From positions 1 to 43,813 of the forward strand of contig NZ_JAQBOI010000146.1 of NCBI RefSeq assembly GCF_028288105.1: a stretch of 43,813 nucleotides of DNA, read 5' to 3'. The notes under the pieces were generated by a model that worked only from the letters and a program-made list of their open reading frames with translations, was not told the DNA's origin and did no database searches. This DNA is from Mucilaginibacter sp. (lineage in GTDB: Bacteria > Bacteroidota > Bacteroidia > Sphingobacteriales > Sphingobacteriaceae). Of this stretch, positions 24,147 to 32,019 are shown piece after piece; position 1 is the stretch's first letter; every line of letters starts with the position of its first letter. The position numbers and the translations under genes were made by a program.

Positions 24147-24168
24147 AAAAGGTTAGTGATAACCTTTT
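24147..24168. promoter_or_regulatory. Candidate HxlR operator between azoR and hxlR
   Basis: AAAAGGTTA (24147-24155) and TAACCTTTT (24160-24168) are perfect nine-base arms around GTGA, in the middle of the divergent intergenic region. The position is suitable for control of both genes. It differs in sequence from the repeat in front of the first HxlR gene (4233-4250), so the two regulators probably have different sites. Confidence 0.55.
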
Positions 24169-24195
24169 TGTTAGTTTTTTGAAAATCAATTAGTT

Positions 24196-24552
24196 ATGAA
24201 TAGAACGATTAGCCCAACCTCTGAGGCGTGCACTAACAGGCTTACCTCTATTGGCGATGCCCTTTATGTTATTGGCGGTAAGTGGAAACTGCGGGTAATA
24301 GTTGCTTTACTTGAAGGCAGTAAACGCTTTAACGAGATACAGCGTTCAATAGATGGCATATCGGCCCGTGTATTATCCAGCGAACTAAAAGAGCTGGAAT
24401 TGAATGGTTTTGTAACCCGTATTGTGCATACAGGAACACCTATAGTGGTAGAATATCAGATCACCGAGTATGCCGACACGTTAAGTGGGGTTTTAAATTC
24501 CCTGTCAAGCTGGGGGGCTATGCACCGCGATAAACTTAGACGGGAAAGATAG
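24196..24552 (+). CDS. HxlR family transcriptional regulator
   Basis: A 118-residue winged-helix regulator, the same length as the HxlR protein at 3852. The signature is IGGKWKLRVIVALLEGSKRFNEIQ, then GISARVLSSELKELELNGFV, and YQITEYADTLSGVL. A single N-terminal Cys12 (SEACTNRL) lies at the position of the redox-sensing cysteine of YodB/QorR-type HxlR proteins, which suggests sensing of quinones or oxidants by thiol modification. It is divergent from azoR, and it is followed after 67 bases by the unrelated GH144-type gene. Confidence 0.94.
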   Translation: MNRTISPTSEACTNRLTSIGDALYVIGGKWKLRVIVALLEGSKRFNEIQRSIDGISARVLSSELKELELNGFVTRIVHTGTPIVVEYQITEYADTLSGVLNSLSSWGAMHRDKLRRER

Positions 24553-24619
24553 ATCATAAATATGCAGATCTAATACAGAAACGCTATATTGGTTTGCCAT
24601 TTAAATCTATCTTACTTGT

Positions 24620-26053
24620 ATGAAAAGAATCATCAGCCTGTATGTACTGTGTTTGGTCATCATATCTGCTGCATCTGCCCAAAAAAAGAAGGTCAGCATT
24701 AAAAAGCCTACCGAGCTTACTTCAATTGCCCCGGTTGGCATTATCAAAAATATTAGCGACTCGGCCCTGCTTGATATTGTGCAGCGCCAAACATTCAGAT
24801 ATTTCTGGCATTTTGCCCACCCGATTAGCGGCCTGGCGCGCGAACGGGACAACACCGTTAAGGGCCAGTATTACTGGGATTACATAAACGAGGCATACGA
24901 CGAGCCCAACTTAAGTAAAGGTACCTTTGGCCCCGAAGCCTGCGCGATAGGTGGCACCGGTATGGGCATCCTGGCTACAGTTGTTGCAACAAACCGAGGC
25001 TGGATAGGAAGGGATACGGCCCTTAAACGGCTTATAAAAATTGTAGATTTCTTGATCAAGGCCGACTGCTACCATGGCATATATCCGCATTTTATGAATG
25101 GTGCCACAGGTAAAACAATTGCTTTTGACAGATTAGATGATGGTGCAGATATTGTAGAAACATCATACCTGATGATGGGCCTTTTGGGCGCTAAAGAGTA
25201 TTTTAATGGCAATACCAAGGCCGAAAAATATTTCCAGAAGCGGGTACAGCAAATGTGGGATGCAGCTAACTGGAACTGGCACAGTAAAGAAGATAACAAG
25301 CACCTGTACTGGCACTGGAGCCCAACCAACGATTTTGATATGAACTTCCCCGTTGGCGGGTACGACGAAGCTTTGATAACTTACATTGTTTCGGCGTCAT
25401 CACCAAGGCACCCCATATCAAAAGAACTTTACGAAAATAGCTGGGTTAAATCTGATAGCTGGAAAAACGGCAAAACCTATTACGGTCACGAGTTGCCTTT
25501 AGGGAATTTTGACAGGGGCGGCCCGCTGTTTTTTGAACAATATACCTACATGGGTATCGACCCTAACGGGCTAACTGACGACCATGGAATTGACTACGCG
25601 GTACAAACAAAAAATCACACTTTAATAAACCGCGCCTATTGTATCGAGAACCCTAAAAAGTATAAAGGTTACGGCGAAAACTGCTGGGGTTTAACTGCCG
25701 GGGATAGTTATAAAGGTTATGTTGCCCATTGCCCCGAGGTTGATTATGGCGTGATACAGCCTACGGCAGCCCTATCATCATTCCCTTATACGCCGCAGTA
25801 TTCTATGCAGGCGCTTAAACATTTTTATTATGACCTGGGCGATAAAATTTGGGGGCCATATGGTTTTGCCGATGGCTTTAGCGAATCGCATAACTGGTAC
25901 GCAAAAACACATTTGGCGATAGACCAGGGGCCGATTGTGGTAATGATAGAAAACTATCGCAGCGGGCTTATATGGAAACTATTGATGAACAACCCCGATA
26001 TCCGTAACGGCTTAAAACGCCTGGGCTTTAAAAGTAAATGGATAAAGGAATAA
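24620..26053 (+). CDS. GH144-type 'glucoamylase' family protein, probable endo-beta-1,2-glucanase
   Basis: A 477-residue secreted protein with signal peptide 1-20 (ISAASAQ). The rest is an (alpha/alpha)6-barrel of the family annotated as putative glucoamylase (PF10091), now GH144, whose studied members cut beta-1,2-glucans or sophorosyl units. Family landmarks are RQTFRYFWHFAHPISGLARERDN, the glycine-rich GTGMGILA, the YWHWSPTNDFDMNFPVGGYDE segment, and GLTAGDSYKGY with YSMQALKHFY later. The assignment is by overall pattern; I cannot pick catalytic acids safely. A DUF1349 gene follows 59 bases later. Beta-1,2-glucans are made by plant-associated proteobacteria, which suits a soil lifestyle. 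Confidence 0.85.
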   Translation: MKRIISLYVLCLVIISAASAQKKKVSIKKPTELTSIAPVGIIKNISDSALLDIVQRQTFRYFWHFAHPISGLARERDNTVKGQYYWDYINEAYDEPNLSKGTFGPEACAIGGTGMGILATVVATNRGWIGRDTALKRLIKIVDFLIKADCYHGIYPHFMNGATGKTIAFDRLDDGADIVETSYLMMGLLGAKEYFNGNTKAEKYFQKRVQQMWDAANWNWHSKEDNKHLYWHWSPTNDFDMNFPVGGYDEALITYIVSASSPRHPISKELYENSWVKSDSWKNGKTYYGHELPLGNFDRGGPLFFEQYTYMGIDPNGLTDDHGIDYAVQTKNHTLINRAYCIENPKKYKGYGENCWGLTAGDSYKGYVAHCPEVDYGVIQPTAALSSFPYTPQYSMQALKHFYYDLGDKIWGPYGFADGFSESHNWYAKTHLAIDQGPIVVMIENYRSGLIWKLLMNNPDIRNGLKRLGFKSKWIKE

Positions 26054-26112
26054 GTTTTTAGAAAAGCCATTCCTGTAATTTTTGTAGTATTGCTATTCAA
26101 CATCGCACCTCT

Positions 26113-26724
26113 ATGAAAAAATATTTTATAGCCTTGTCTTTTATATTAATATCCTGCGCGGCATCGGCACAAAACAATAAAGCAATGAAATGGCTTAACG
26201 AACCAAAGAAATGGGAAGGTAACGCCCAGAAACTGACCATGACAGTTGACCCGGGTACAGATTATTGGCGCATAACCCATTATGGTTTCATTCGCGATTC
26301 GGGGCCATTTTATTTTCAGGAGGCCGAGGGCAACTTTGAAGCATCGGTAAAAATAACCGGGAACTACCAGGAGCTTTTTCACCAGGCAGGTTTAATGATA
26401 CGTATTGATAACAAAAATTGGATTAAAACCGGTATTGAGTATGTGGATGGTGTGCAAAATGTAAGCGCTGTAGTAACCCGCGAAGTATCGGATTGGTCGG
26501 TAGTGCCGCGTACGGATAGCCCTAAATCTATCTGGCTTAAATTGCTGCGTAAAGGCGATTATGTAGAGATTCGTTATTCTTTCGATAACAAAGATTTTAA
26601 AATGCTGAGACTGGCTTATTTCCCGCCGAACGTAAAGGCCGAAATAGGCATGGTGGCCGCTGCACCGGGTAAATTAAGCTTCCCGGTTGTATTTGAAAAT
26701 TTTGTTGTAAAGAAGGTAGAGTAG
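26113..26724 (+). CDS. DUF1349 domain protein (concanavalin-like beta-sandwich), secreted
   Basis: A 203-residue protein with signal peptide 1-19 (ISCAASAQ; the Cys may alternatively be a lipoprotein site). The mature part is the DUF1349 lectin-like beta-sandwich: KMTMTVDPGTDYW-type opening, FEASVKITGNYQELFHQAGLMIRID, WIKTGIEYVDG, IWLKLLRKGDYVEIRYSFD and KAEIGMVAAAP are all typical. Proteins of this family usually accompany carbohydrate enzymes and may bind or process glycans; activity is unproven. It is co-directional with the GH144-type gene and probably in one transcript ending at 26747-26775. Confidence 0.88.
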   Translation: MKKYFIALSFILISCAASAQNNKAMKWLNEPKKWEGNAQKLTMTVDPGTDYWRITHYGFIRDSGPFYFQEAEGNFEASVKITGNYQELFHQAGLMIRIDNKNWIKTGIEYVDGVQNVSAVVTREVSDWSVVPRTDSPKSIWLKLLRKGDYVEIRYSFDNKDFKMLRLAYFPPNVKAEIGMVAAAPGKLSFPVVFENFVVKKVE

Positions 26725-26746
26725 AACGAAATAATGATTAAAAAAG

Positions 26747-26775
26747 AAAGCCTTCAGCATAATACCGAAGGCTTT
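26747..26775. terminator. Bidirectional terminator
   Basis: AAAGCCTTC (26747-26755) and GAAGGCTTT (26767-26775) pair perfectly around an 11-base loop with a T-run on the right and an A-run on the left. It serves the converging genes at 26113 and 26780. Confidence 0.85.
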
Positions 26776-26779
26776 TTTA

Positions 26780-28606
26780 TTACATAGGCAATGAGCCGGC
26801 CAGTACAGGGTCGACCGGGGTAATGAGATTGTTAGGGTCGTGCGCGTAACCCAGTATATATAAGGTTTTTTCGCCACCGCCGGCACCGCCATACAAGTGC
26901 GTTTTATCCATATGCAGGGCAGTTATTCCATTACCAACCTTCATGGTTTTTTGTGAAACGCCCGATTTTGGTGCCCAGTAAATTACCATCAGGTCGCCAC
27001 GTGTATCCTCCATATTGCTGTGGCTGTTAATGTATATCAGGTTGCCATCAACAATAATATTCTGCATAAAAATATTGATGTTACTTAGTAAGGTTAAAGC
27101 CGGTGGGCTTTGGTTCAGATCGTAAACTCTTAGCTGGGTATCGTAGGCTGCACAAAACAACAGATCATCTTTAATGGTAATTGGGGCCATAGCGCCGTTG
27201 GCGCTTCGCGGTTCGGCTTTAATGGTATCTGTAACTTTTTTGGTTTTTATATCAATAACCTTTAAACTGGTAAAGCTATCGCTGTTAAACCAGGCCATAA
27301 TATAAAGTTTTCCATTTTTAACCCTTAACCCGTTACCGCGCGGGCTGCCGGCAGATTGTAACGGGTCTGGAAAGTAAAGATCATCTTCAAAAGCAAACGT
27401 TTTAAGATTTATAACTTTGATGGTAAAGCCCTTAACACCCATAGCCATAAACATGGCGTACAGGTAATCGCCATCAATATCATAACCCATTAAAAACGCG
27501 CCTTTAAACCAGCCGGATCCCGGCGGGGAATAGCTAAGGCAGCCAACAATGTTTGGTGTATTACCCAGGGCTATTTTGTTAATATCCCACCGCGATGAGT
27601 CGCTTTCCGACATGGAGGCCGTGTAGGCAAAACCATCCTTTTCGGCCAGTGTCCAGTTCAGGCGCACATCCGGAATAATGAGTTCATTTAGCTTTTGCGC
27701 GTCTTTGGTACGTATAGTAATAAATTTAGGGTTGGTTACCTGCATACCGCACTGCAGATAAACATTATCGCCTTTTGGCAAAATATCTATTACATCGGTA
27801 TCCAGTTCAATTTTATTTTGCAGCGATGTTTTAGGTACAAAGTTAACGTACACTTTTACCTCGTCGTTCATGTTGCCTACGTAAGTATTGTAATAGTTTT
27901 GGGCTACTGCAGGCGTTCCGTTATAGTGGTAAGCCTCTATGATAAGCATCAACGCTTTTAGCTGTAAGCCATAGTAGTACATAAATTGCATATGTATCAT
28001 TTCGGCATACTCATCTACGCTTTTGGCTGCTTTAAAGGCAACGCGTGTTCCCAACGAGGTCATATTTTCGCCGCCGGATGGTGTGCCGATCAAATTGTTT
28101 TTTATGGCAATAAATGCATTGGGTATAGTAGCACGTATAGTGGCAGCCAGCTCATCCATTTCCAGTTTAGAACCTGCACCTGGTTCTAAGCGCGCATACA
28201 TCTGCAAACGCTCAAATGCAGCATCAATATTTGCGGCAACAGGGTTAAGGGCCTGGGTTGCGGTGTAGTATTTGGCGCCATCTATTTCGGTTTTAAATAC
28301 TTCAATGGCTTCGTTTAGTTTAGAGCTTAATGCGTCTATCTTGCCTTCAATAACCTTTAGCTCCTGGTATTGCTTTTCAAGTGCCTCTTTAACTTCGTCC
28401 TTTGGTTCGGGGCCGGGGCCAAGGCCCACCAGGTTCATTATCCAGCCGGTGGCTTTCTTTTTTACTTTAGATATAACAGCATCTTTTAAATCGCCTAAAA
28501 TAGATTGGAAGATATCCGTGTCTTTATCGCCCGCTAAAAGCGCACGTTGCTGGGGCTGCTCTTTTTGGAGAGCAAAGAGCGCCTCCATTTCTTTTTCAAT
28601 ATTCAT
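26780..28606 (-). CDS. Two-part protein: helical N-terminal half, beta-propeller-like C-terminal half, unknown function
   Basis: A 608-residue protein of no family I can name. ATG 28606 (MNIEKEMEALFALQ) is chosen because the 14 residues before it are hydrophobic leader-like and out of character. There is no signal peptide. Residues 1-255 look all-helical: a hydrophobic segment near 42-63 (ISKVKKKATGWIMNLVGLG), a coiled-coil stretch at about 72-110 (YQELKVIEGKIDALSSKLNE), and a long apolar helix at about 201-228 (MIHMQFMYYYGLQLKALMLI). Residues 265-608 repeat a pattern of 'VKNGKLYIMA...KVIDIKTKKV', 'IKDDLLFCAA...LRVYDL', 'VDGNLIYINS' and 'MDKTHLYGGA', as in beta-propeller blades. The helical half recalls alpha-helical pore-forming proteins, but that is only a resemblance. 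Confidence 0.8.
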   Translation of the reverse strand: MNIEKEMEALFALQKEQPQQRALLAGDKDTDIFQSILGDLKDAVISKVKKKATGWIMNLVGLGPGPEPKDEVKEALEKQYQELKVIEGKIDALSSKLNEAIEVFKTEIDGAKYYTATQALNPVAANIDAAFERLQMYARLEPGAGSKLEMDELAATIRATIPNAFIAIKNNLIGTPSGGENMTSLGTRVAFKAAKSVDEYAEMIHMQFMYYYGLQLKALMLIIEAYHYNGTPAVAQNYYNTYVGNMNDEVKVYVNFVPKTSLQNKIELDTDVIDILPKGDNVYLQCGMQVTNPKFITIRTKDAQKLNELIIPDVRLNWTLAEKDGFAYTASMSESDSSRWDINKIALGNTPNIVGCLSYSPPGSGWFKGAFLMGYDIDGDYLYAMFMAMGVKGFTIKVINLKTFAFEDDLYFPDPLQSAGSPRGNGLRVKNGKLYIMAWFNSDSFTSLKVIDIKTKKVTDTIKAEPRSANGAMAPITIKDDLLFCAAYDTQLRVYDLNQSPPALTLLSNINIFMQNIIVDGNLIYINSHSNMEDTRGDLMVIYWAPKSGVSQKTMKVGNGITALHMDKTHLYGGAGGGEKTLYILGYAHDPNNLITPVDPVLAGSLPM

Positions 28607-28708
28607 AATTGTGATGGTTAATGCAACTAATTTACAACAAAAGCGCATTGAAAATTGGATTTATAACGGATAATGGGCATTTATTGGAAAAAGGGGCATA
28701 ATAGCTTT

Positions 28709-29203
28709 TCAGGATAGTAATTTTAGCCTGATGGGCACCCAAATTTCTTCTTCAGATCCCGGGTCATCATTTTTATACTTCTCGCCCAATATTTCAAAAT
28801 GCGGGCGGTTATCTACTTCGTAAAGGGATGCAGGGAGCCAGGTATTAAAAATGTAATTAAATGTTGGTCCAAAAGCAGCCGGGGCGCCTTTGTATAAGAA
28901 TACCGCATACATGCCACCTTGTAATGTAAAGATTTCCATGTCATCGGGTACTAAGTTAAAATCAGTAACCTCAACAGCAGCCCATTTTTGGTGGACGGTG
29001 TTTGGCGTGAAATCTTTAAAATTAAGCGATGTGTTATAAACCTGCATGCAAATTACATCAGCATTTACTTTGTTTTTTATTTGATGGCGACCAGGCATAA
29101 AGCTTTGAAATAGCGCGCGGGTTTTGTTATCGGCCAAACTCATTTGTATCTTTTTGCCCATTAACTTTTTTGCTGGTATGGTTTCTATCTTTGGTTGTAG
29201 CAT
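28709..29203 (-). CDS. GyrI-like small-molecule-binding domain protein
   Basis: A 164-residue stand-alone GyrI-like/AraC effector-binding domain. It starts with the typical strand (KIETIPAKKLMGKKIQMS). Also visible are the alternation AAVEVTDFNLVPDDMEIFTLQGGMYAVFLYKG and the C-terminal FNTWLPASLYEVDNRPHFEILGEKY, the usual YNxWLPxSGYExDxxPxFExY signature. Such domains bind hydrophobic or cationic small molecules, and some hydrolyse cyclopropanoid toxins. There is no DNA-binding part. It is divergent from rlmF, with 45 bases between the starts. It may be co-transcribed with the helical/propeller gene 102 bases downstream. Confidence 0.87.
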   Translation of the reverse strand: MLQPKIETIPAKKLMGKKIQMSLADNKTRALFQSFMPGRHQIKNKVNADVICMQVYNTSLNFKDFTPNTVHQKWAAVEVTDFNLVPDDMEIFTLQGGMYAVFLYKGAPAAFGPTFNYIFNTWLPASLYEVDNRPHFEILGEKYKNDDPGSEEEIWVPIRLKLLS

Positions 29204-29231
29204 ATCATATTATGATTGCAAATATACTTCC

Positions 29232-29239
29232 TACCTTTG
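29232..29239 (+). promoter_or_regulatory. -7 promoter box of rlmF
   Basis: TACCTTTG fits TAnnTTTG and ends nine bases before the ATG at 29249, so the transcript would have a leader of only a few bases. It rules out the in-frame ATG at 29216 as the start. Confidence 0.55.
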
Positions 29240-29248
29240 CAAAATATT

Positions 29249-30160
29249 ATGGCAGATCAATCAACCCCTCAACCCGACGAAAAAACAAACCTGCACCCGC
29301 GCAACGCGCACCGTAACCGGTACGATTTTGCATCGCTTGTAAAAGCCTTGCCCGGGTTGCGTGAGTTTGTTTCGCAGAACGAACACGATGATCTGTCTAT
29401 TGATTTTACCGATCCGGATGCTGTTAAAACGCTTAACCAGGCTTTACTAAAACAGCACTATGGTGTGAACACCTGGGATATCCCCGAAGGCTTTTTGTGC
29501 CCACCCATTCCCGGTCGGGCGGATTATATCCACTACATTGCCGATGTACTGGCCGAAGGCAATAATGGCGAAGTGCCAACAGGGAATAGCATTAAAGTAC
29601 TTGATGTTGGCGTTGGGGCAAACTGTATTTACCCGTTAATAGGGCACAAAACTTATGGTTGGAGTTTTGTAGGAAGCGAAGTGGATTACATAGCGGCTGC
29701 TTCGGCAAAAAAGATAGTTGAAGATAATGGATTGGCCGGGGCTATCGAGATCCGTAAGCAAACAACCTATGCAAATATTTTCGACGGCATTATAAAGCCC
29801 GGCGAAAAGTTTGATATGACCATGTGCAACCCACCATTTCACTCATCATCCAAAGAGGTTAACGAAAAATCCAGCCGCAAATGGAAAAACCTGGGGCAAG
29901 ACAAAGGGACTGACCTCAACTTCGGCGGCCGCAATAACGAACTTTGGTACGAAGGTGGCGAACCGCGTTTCCTGAATAAAATGATAACCGAGAGTAAACA
30001 ATTTGCAAGATCATGTAAGTGGTTTTCCTCGTTGATATCAAAGAAAACAACATTAGATGGCTGCTATAAATCGCTTGATTATTACAAGGCGGCCGATGTA
30101 AAAACCATCACCATGTCGCAGGGCCAAAAAACCAGCAGGGTGCTGGTGTGGCGGTTTTAG
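29249..30160 (+). CDS. rlmF: 23S rRNA (adenine-1618-N6)-methyltransferase
   Basis: A 303-residue methyltransferase that modifies A1618 of 23S rRNA. Landmarks are LHPRNAHRNRYDFASLV near the start, WDIPEGFLCPPIPGRADYIHYIAD, the SAM-binding loop VLDVGVGANCIYPLIG, and the N6-adenine catalytic motif NPPF at 194-197. The late segments GGRNNELWYEGGEPRFL and SLISKK are also diagnostic. The start at 29249 (MADQSTPQ) is chosen because a -7 box lies just in front. It is divergent from the GyrI-like gene, and a hairpin lies at 30295-30335 before the converging DinB gene. Confidence 0.95.
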   Translation: MADQSTPQPDEKTNLHPRNAHRNRYDFASLVKALPGLREFVSQNEHDDLSIDFTDPDAVKTLNQALLKQHYGVNTWDIPEGFLCPPIPGRADYIHYIADVLAEGNNGEVPTGNSIKVLDVGVGANCIYPLIGHKTYGWSFVGSEVDYIAAASAKKIVEDNGLAGAIEIRKQTTYANIFDGIIKPGEKFDMTMCNPPFHSSSKEVNEKSSRKWKNLGQDKGTDLNFGGRNNELWYEGGEPRFLNKMITESKQFARSCKWFSSLISKKTTLDGCYKSLDYYKAADVKTITMSQGQKTSRVLVWRF

Positions 30161-30294
30161 CAAAGTAAACCATAGCCAGCCGGTCATTACAAACGGGTGG
30201 AAGTGTTCACGTTCACCACACACACAAACACCATGAACGCACATAAGTATCTAATAATCAGAAACTTAATTTTATTGGTGTAACAAGCATGACA

Positions 30295-30335
30295 CCAAAT
30301 CAGCAACTGATACATTTTATCGGATGCTGATTTGG
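30295..30335. terminator. Hairpin between rlmF and the DinB gene
   Basis: CCAAATCAGCA (30295-30305) and TGCTGATTTGG (30325-30335) are perfect 11-base arms. The 19-base interior can pair further (GATA/TATC). No T-run follows, so it may be a transcription stop, an mRNA-stabilising hairpin or an interspersed repeat. Confidence 0.5.
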
Positions 30336-30395
30336 CTTATTCGGTATCTTCGAAGCACCTATACCTCTGTCATCTAACCCTTCCGCCGGGTGGAA

Positions 30396-30905
30396 TTAAA
30401 ACCTGTCCCAAAACGCAGGCGGCTCTATACCCAGCGCGCGTAGATAAACATAACCCTGGCCGCGGTGATGGATCTCGTTATCAAAAAGATACTGTAGTGT
30501 GTTTATAATAGTGTTTGGGTATTGGCCAAAAGCGGCTTCTGTTTCAGAAAAACGTTCGGCAGGTATTTGCGGCCATAACACATCTATTTGTTCGGTCACA
30601 TCGTCCCAGGCTTCCAATAGTTCGGCTTTGGTGGCAATGGTTACTTCATCATTAAAGTGATCAAGGGCAGGGGTGGTTTCCCATTTGCCAGTTACAATGC
30701 CATTCATTCCTGCACTGGCCAGGCCTATCATTTCGCCTGCAAGGTGGTTATAGGCGCGCATGCCGCCTATGGTAAATTCAAAAAGCTCTTTCTCGGGGAA
30801 GGCAGCCAGTACCCTGCGGCTTAACGCACGATGCGCCTGCCAGTTTTTCAAAAAAGCATCAGATGTTATTACCGGTGTGTTAGTTGTTGCTGTTGTGTTT
30901 GTCAT
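30396..30905 (-). CDS. DinB family protein
   Basis: A 169-residue four-helix DinB/YfiT-like putative metalloenzyme. The metal-binding histidines are placed as in the family: His54 in AYNHLAGE, and His146/His147 in DNEIHHRGQGYVYLRALG. Members include thiol-S-transferases (bacillithiol, mycothiol) and uncharacterised hydrolases. The C-terminal IEPPAFWDRF is common in Bacteroidota members. It is monocistronic, convergent with rlmF. A TTTCTTTG at 30938-30931 on the minus strand could be a degenerate -7 box. Confidence 0.9.
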   Translation of the reverse strand: MTNTTATTNTPVITSDAFLKNWQAHRALSRRVLAAFPEKELFEFTIGGMRAYNHLAGEMIGLASAGMNGIVTGKWETTPALDHFNDEVTIATKAELLEAWDDVTEQIDVLWPQIPAERFSETEAAFGQYPNTIINTLQYLFDNEIHHRGQGYVYLRALGIEPPAFWDRF

Positions 30906-31038
30906 GGCTTATAGTTTTAAGTTTATGATACAAAGAAACTATAGGCCAATGACAGCAGTATGTCAGCAGGAATTAAATGTTTTAAAAATAAAGAGAGCTA
31001 TGATTGGAGAATTTTCTTTACCCATGCAATAGCTTTTA

Positions 31039-31605
31039 TTATTGAAGCTTTAGTGGTGGGCCTACAACTTGCATCTCATTGTCAGAAAATATCTTAGCCA
31101 ACTCTTCTTGTGATGGCTCATGATCAAGTGCAGCTATTGTTACAAAAAAGCTTTCTAATTTGCCGGCTGGTTGCAAAGTCACAGTCATTTTTCCTGTTTC
31201 AGAAACCTGAGTCCACGCATGTGGTACTTTCATGGGTAAAAATATACTATCACCGGCTTTAAGATGGTAATTATCATCCCCTACCTTAAACTGATATTCG
31301 CCTTCTAAAACATAAAAAACTTCATCTTGCGAGTGATGGATATGTAAGGGTGTCCCTTTACCTTGAGATAGGCTGGTTTGTTCAAATATGGCAAATTGTC
31401 CGTTAGTATCACTACCAGATACTTTCACATCAAGAACATTTTGATTGACACCTTTCAGTTTAATATGGCCGTGTATCCTGCCCTCGCCGGCCGCAGCCTT
31501 AAAGCCTTTCCCTGTCCTAACAATGTTTTTGTAATTAAATGATTTTCCAATCAGCGGAATTGCCGCAGTAGCTAATAATGCCCCAAGAAACTTATTTCTT
31601 TTCAT
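31039..31605 (-). CDS. Exported cupin domain protein
   Basis: A 188-residue single-domain cupin. Metal ligands are His88, His90 and Glu95 in motif 1 (TPLHIHHSQDEVFYVLEGEY) and His129 in motif 2 (GDSIFLPMKVPHAW). The N-terminus MKRNKFLGALLATAAIPLIG is a signal sequence, so it acts in the periplasm. I take the start at 31605; an ATG six bases upstream (31611) is possible, and one at 31638 is unlikely. Quercetinase-type annotations are common for such proteins, but the reaction is not known. It is divergent from the small membrane protein gene at 31833. Confidence 0.87.
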   Translation of the reverse strand: MKRNKFLGALLATAAIPLIGKSFNYKNIVRTGKGFKAAAGEGRIHGHIKLKGVNQNVLDVKVSGSDTNGQFAIFEQTSLSQGKGTPLHIHHSQDEVFYVLEGEYQFKVGDDNYHLKAGDSIFLPMKVPHAWTQVSETGKMTVTLQPAGKLESFFVTIAALDHEPSQEELAKIFSDNEMQVVGPPLKLQ

Positions 31606-31832
31606 AACCATACATTTTAGTGAACAATAGCTACTCAAAGCTAAATATAAATACTTAATAATGAGTGGGTAAGTGCTGTTGGTGGTGAATGGTATTACTT
31701 CTTAATGCCCTGTATCAGCCCCCGCCAGGTTCCTGCCAACCTAATGCTACATATGCTATACCTTATAAAAAAAAGCTTGTAAGTAGATAGCAATCTTTGA
31801 CTTTCAGGCACGTTCATTGTACATATAACTAC

Positions 31833-31988
31833 ATGCAAATCAACTATTTCACACTTGGCATAATAGTAGTGGTGCTATTAGCATTGGTAATATGGTTAGT
31901 ATGGCGTAACCGTAAAGACGAAAAAGCTTTTGAAAAGGATGAGATAGATTCATCAATAGTAGATCCTGAAGACCCGGAGAAGGAATAA
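31833..31988 (+). CDS. Small single-helix membrane protein
   Basis: A 51-residue protein: a short polar start (MQINYF), one transmembrane helix (about 7-23), then RNRKDEKAFEKDE and a very acidic tail (DPEDPEKE). The RNRKDEKxFE segment is typical of a small uncharacterised protein family of Bacteroidota. The basic residues after the helix put the tail in the cytoplasm. The start at 31833 is preferred over 31797, whose extra 12 residues do not fit. Function unknown. Confidence 0.75.
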   Translation: MQINYFTLGIIVVVLLALVIWLVWRNRKDEKAFEKDEIDSSIVDPEDPEKE

Positions 31989-32019
31989 CATCAACCCCGG
32001 GTTCGGTGTCCTCACCGAA

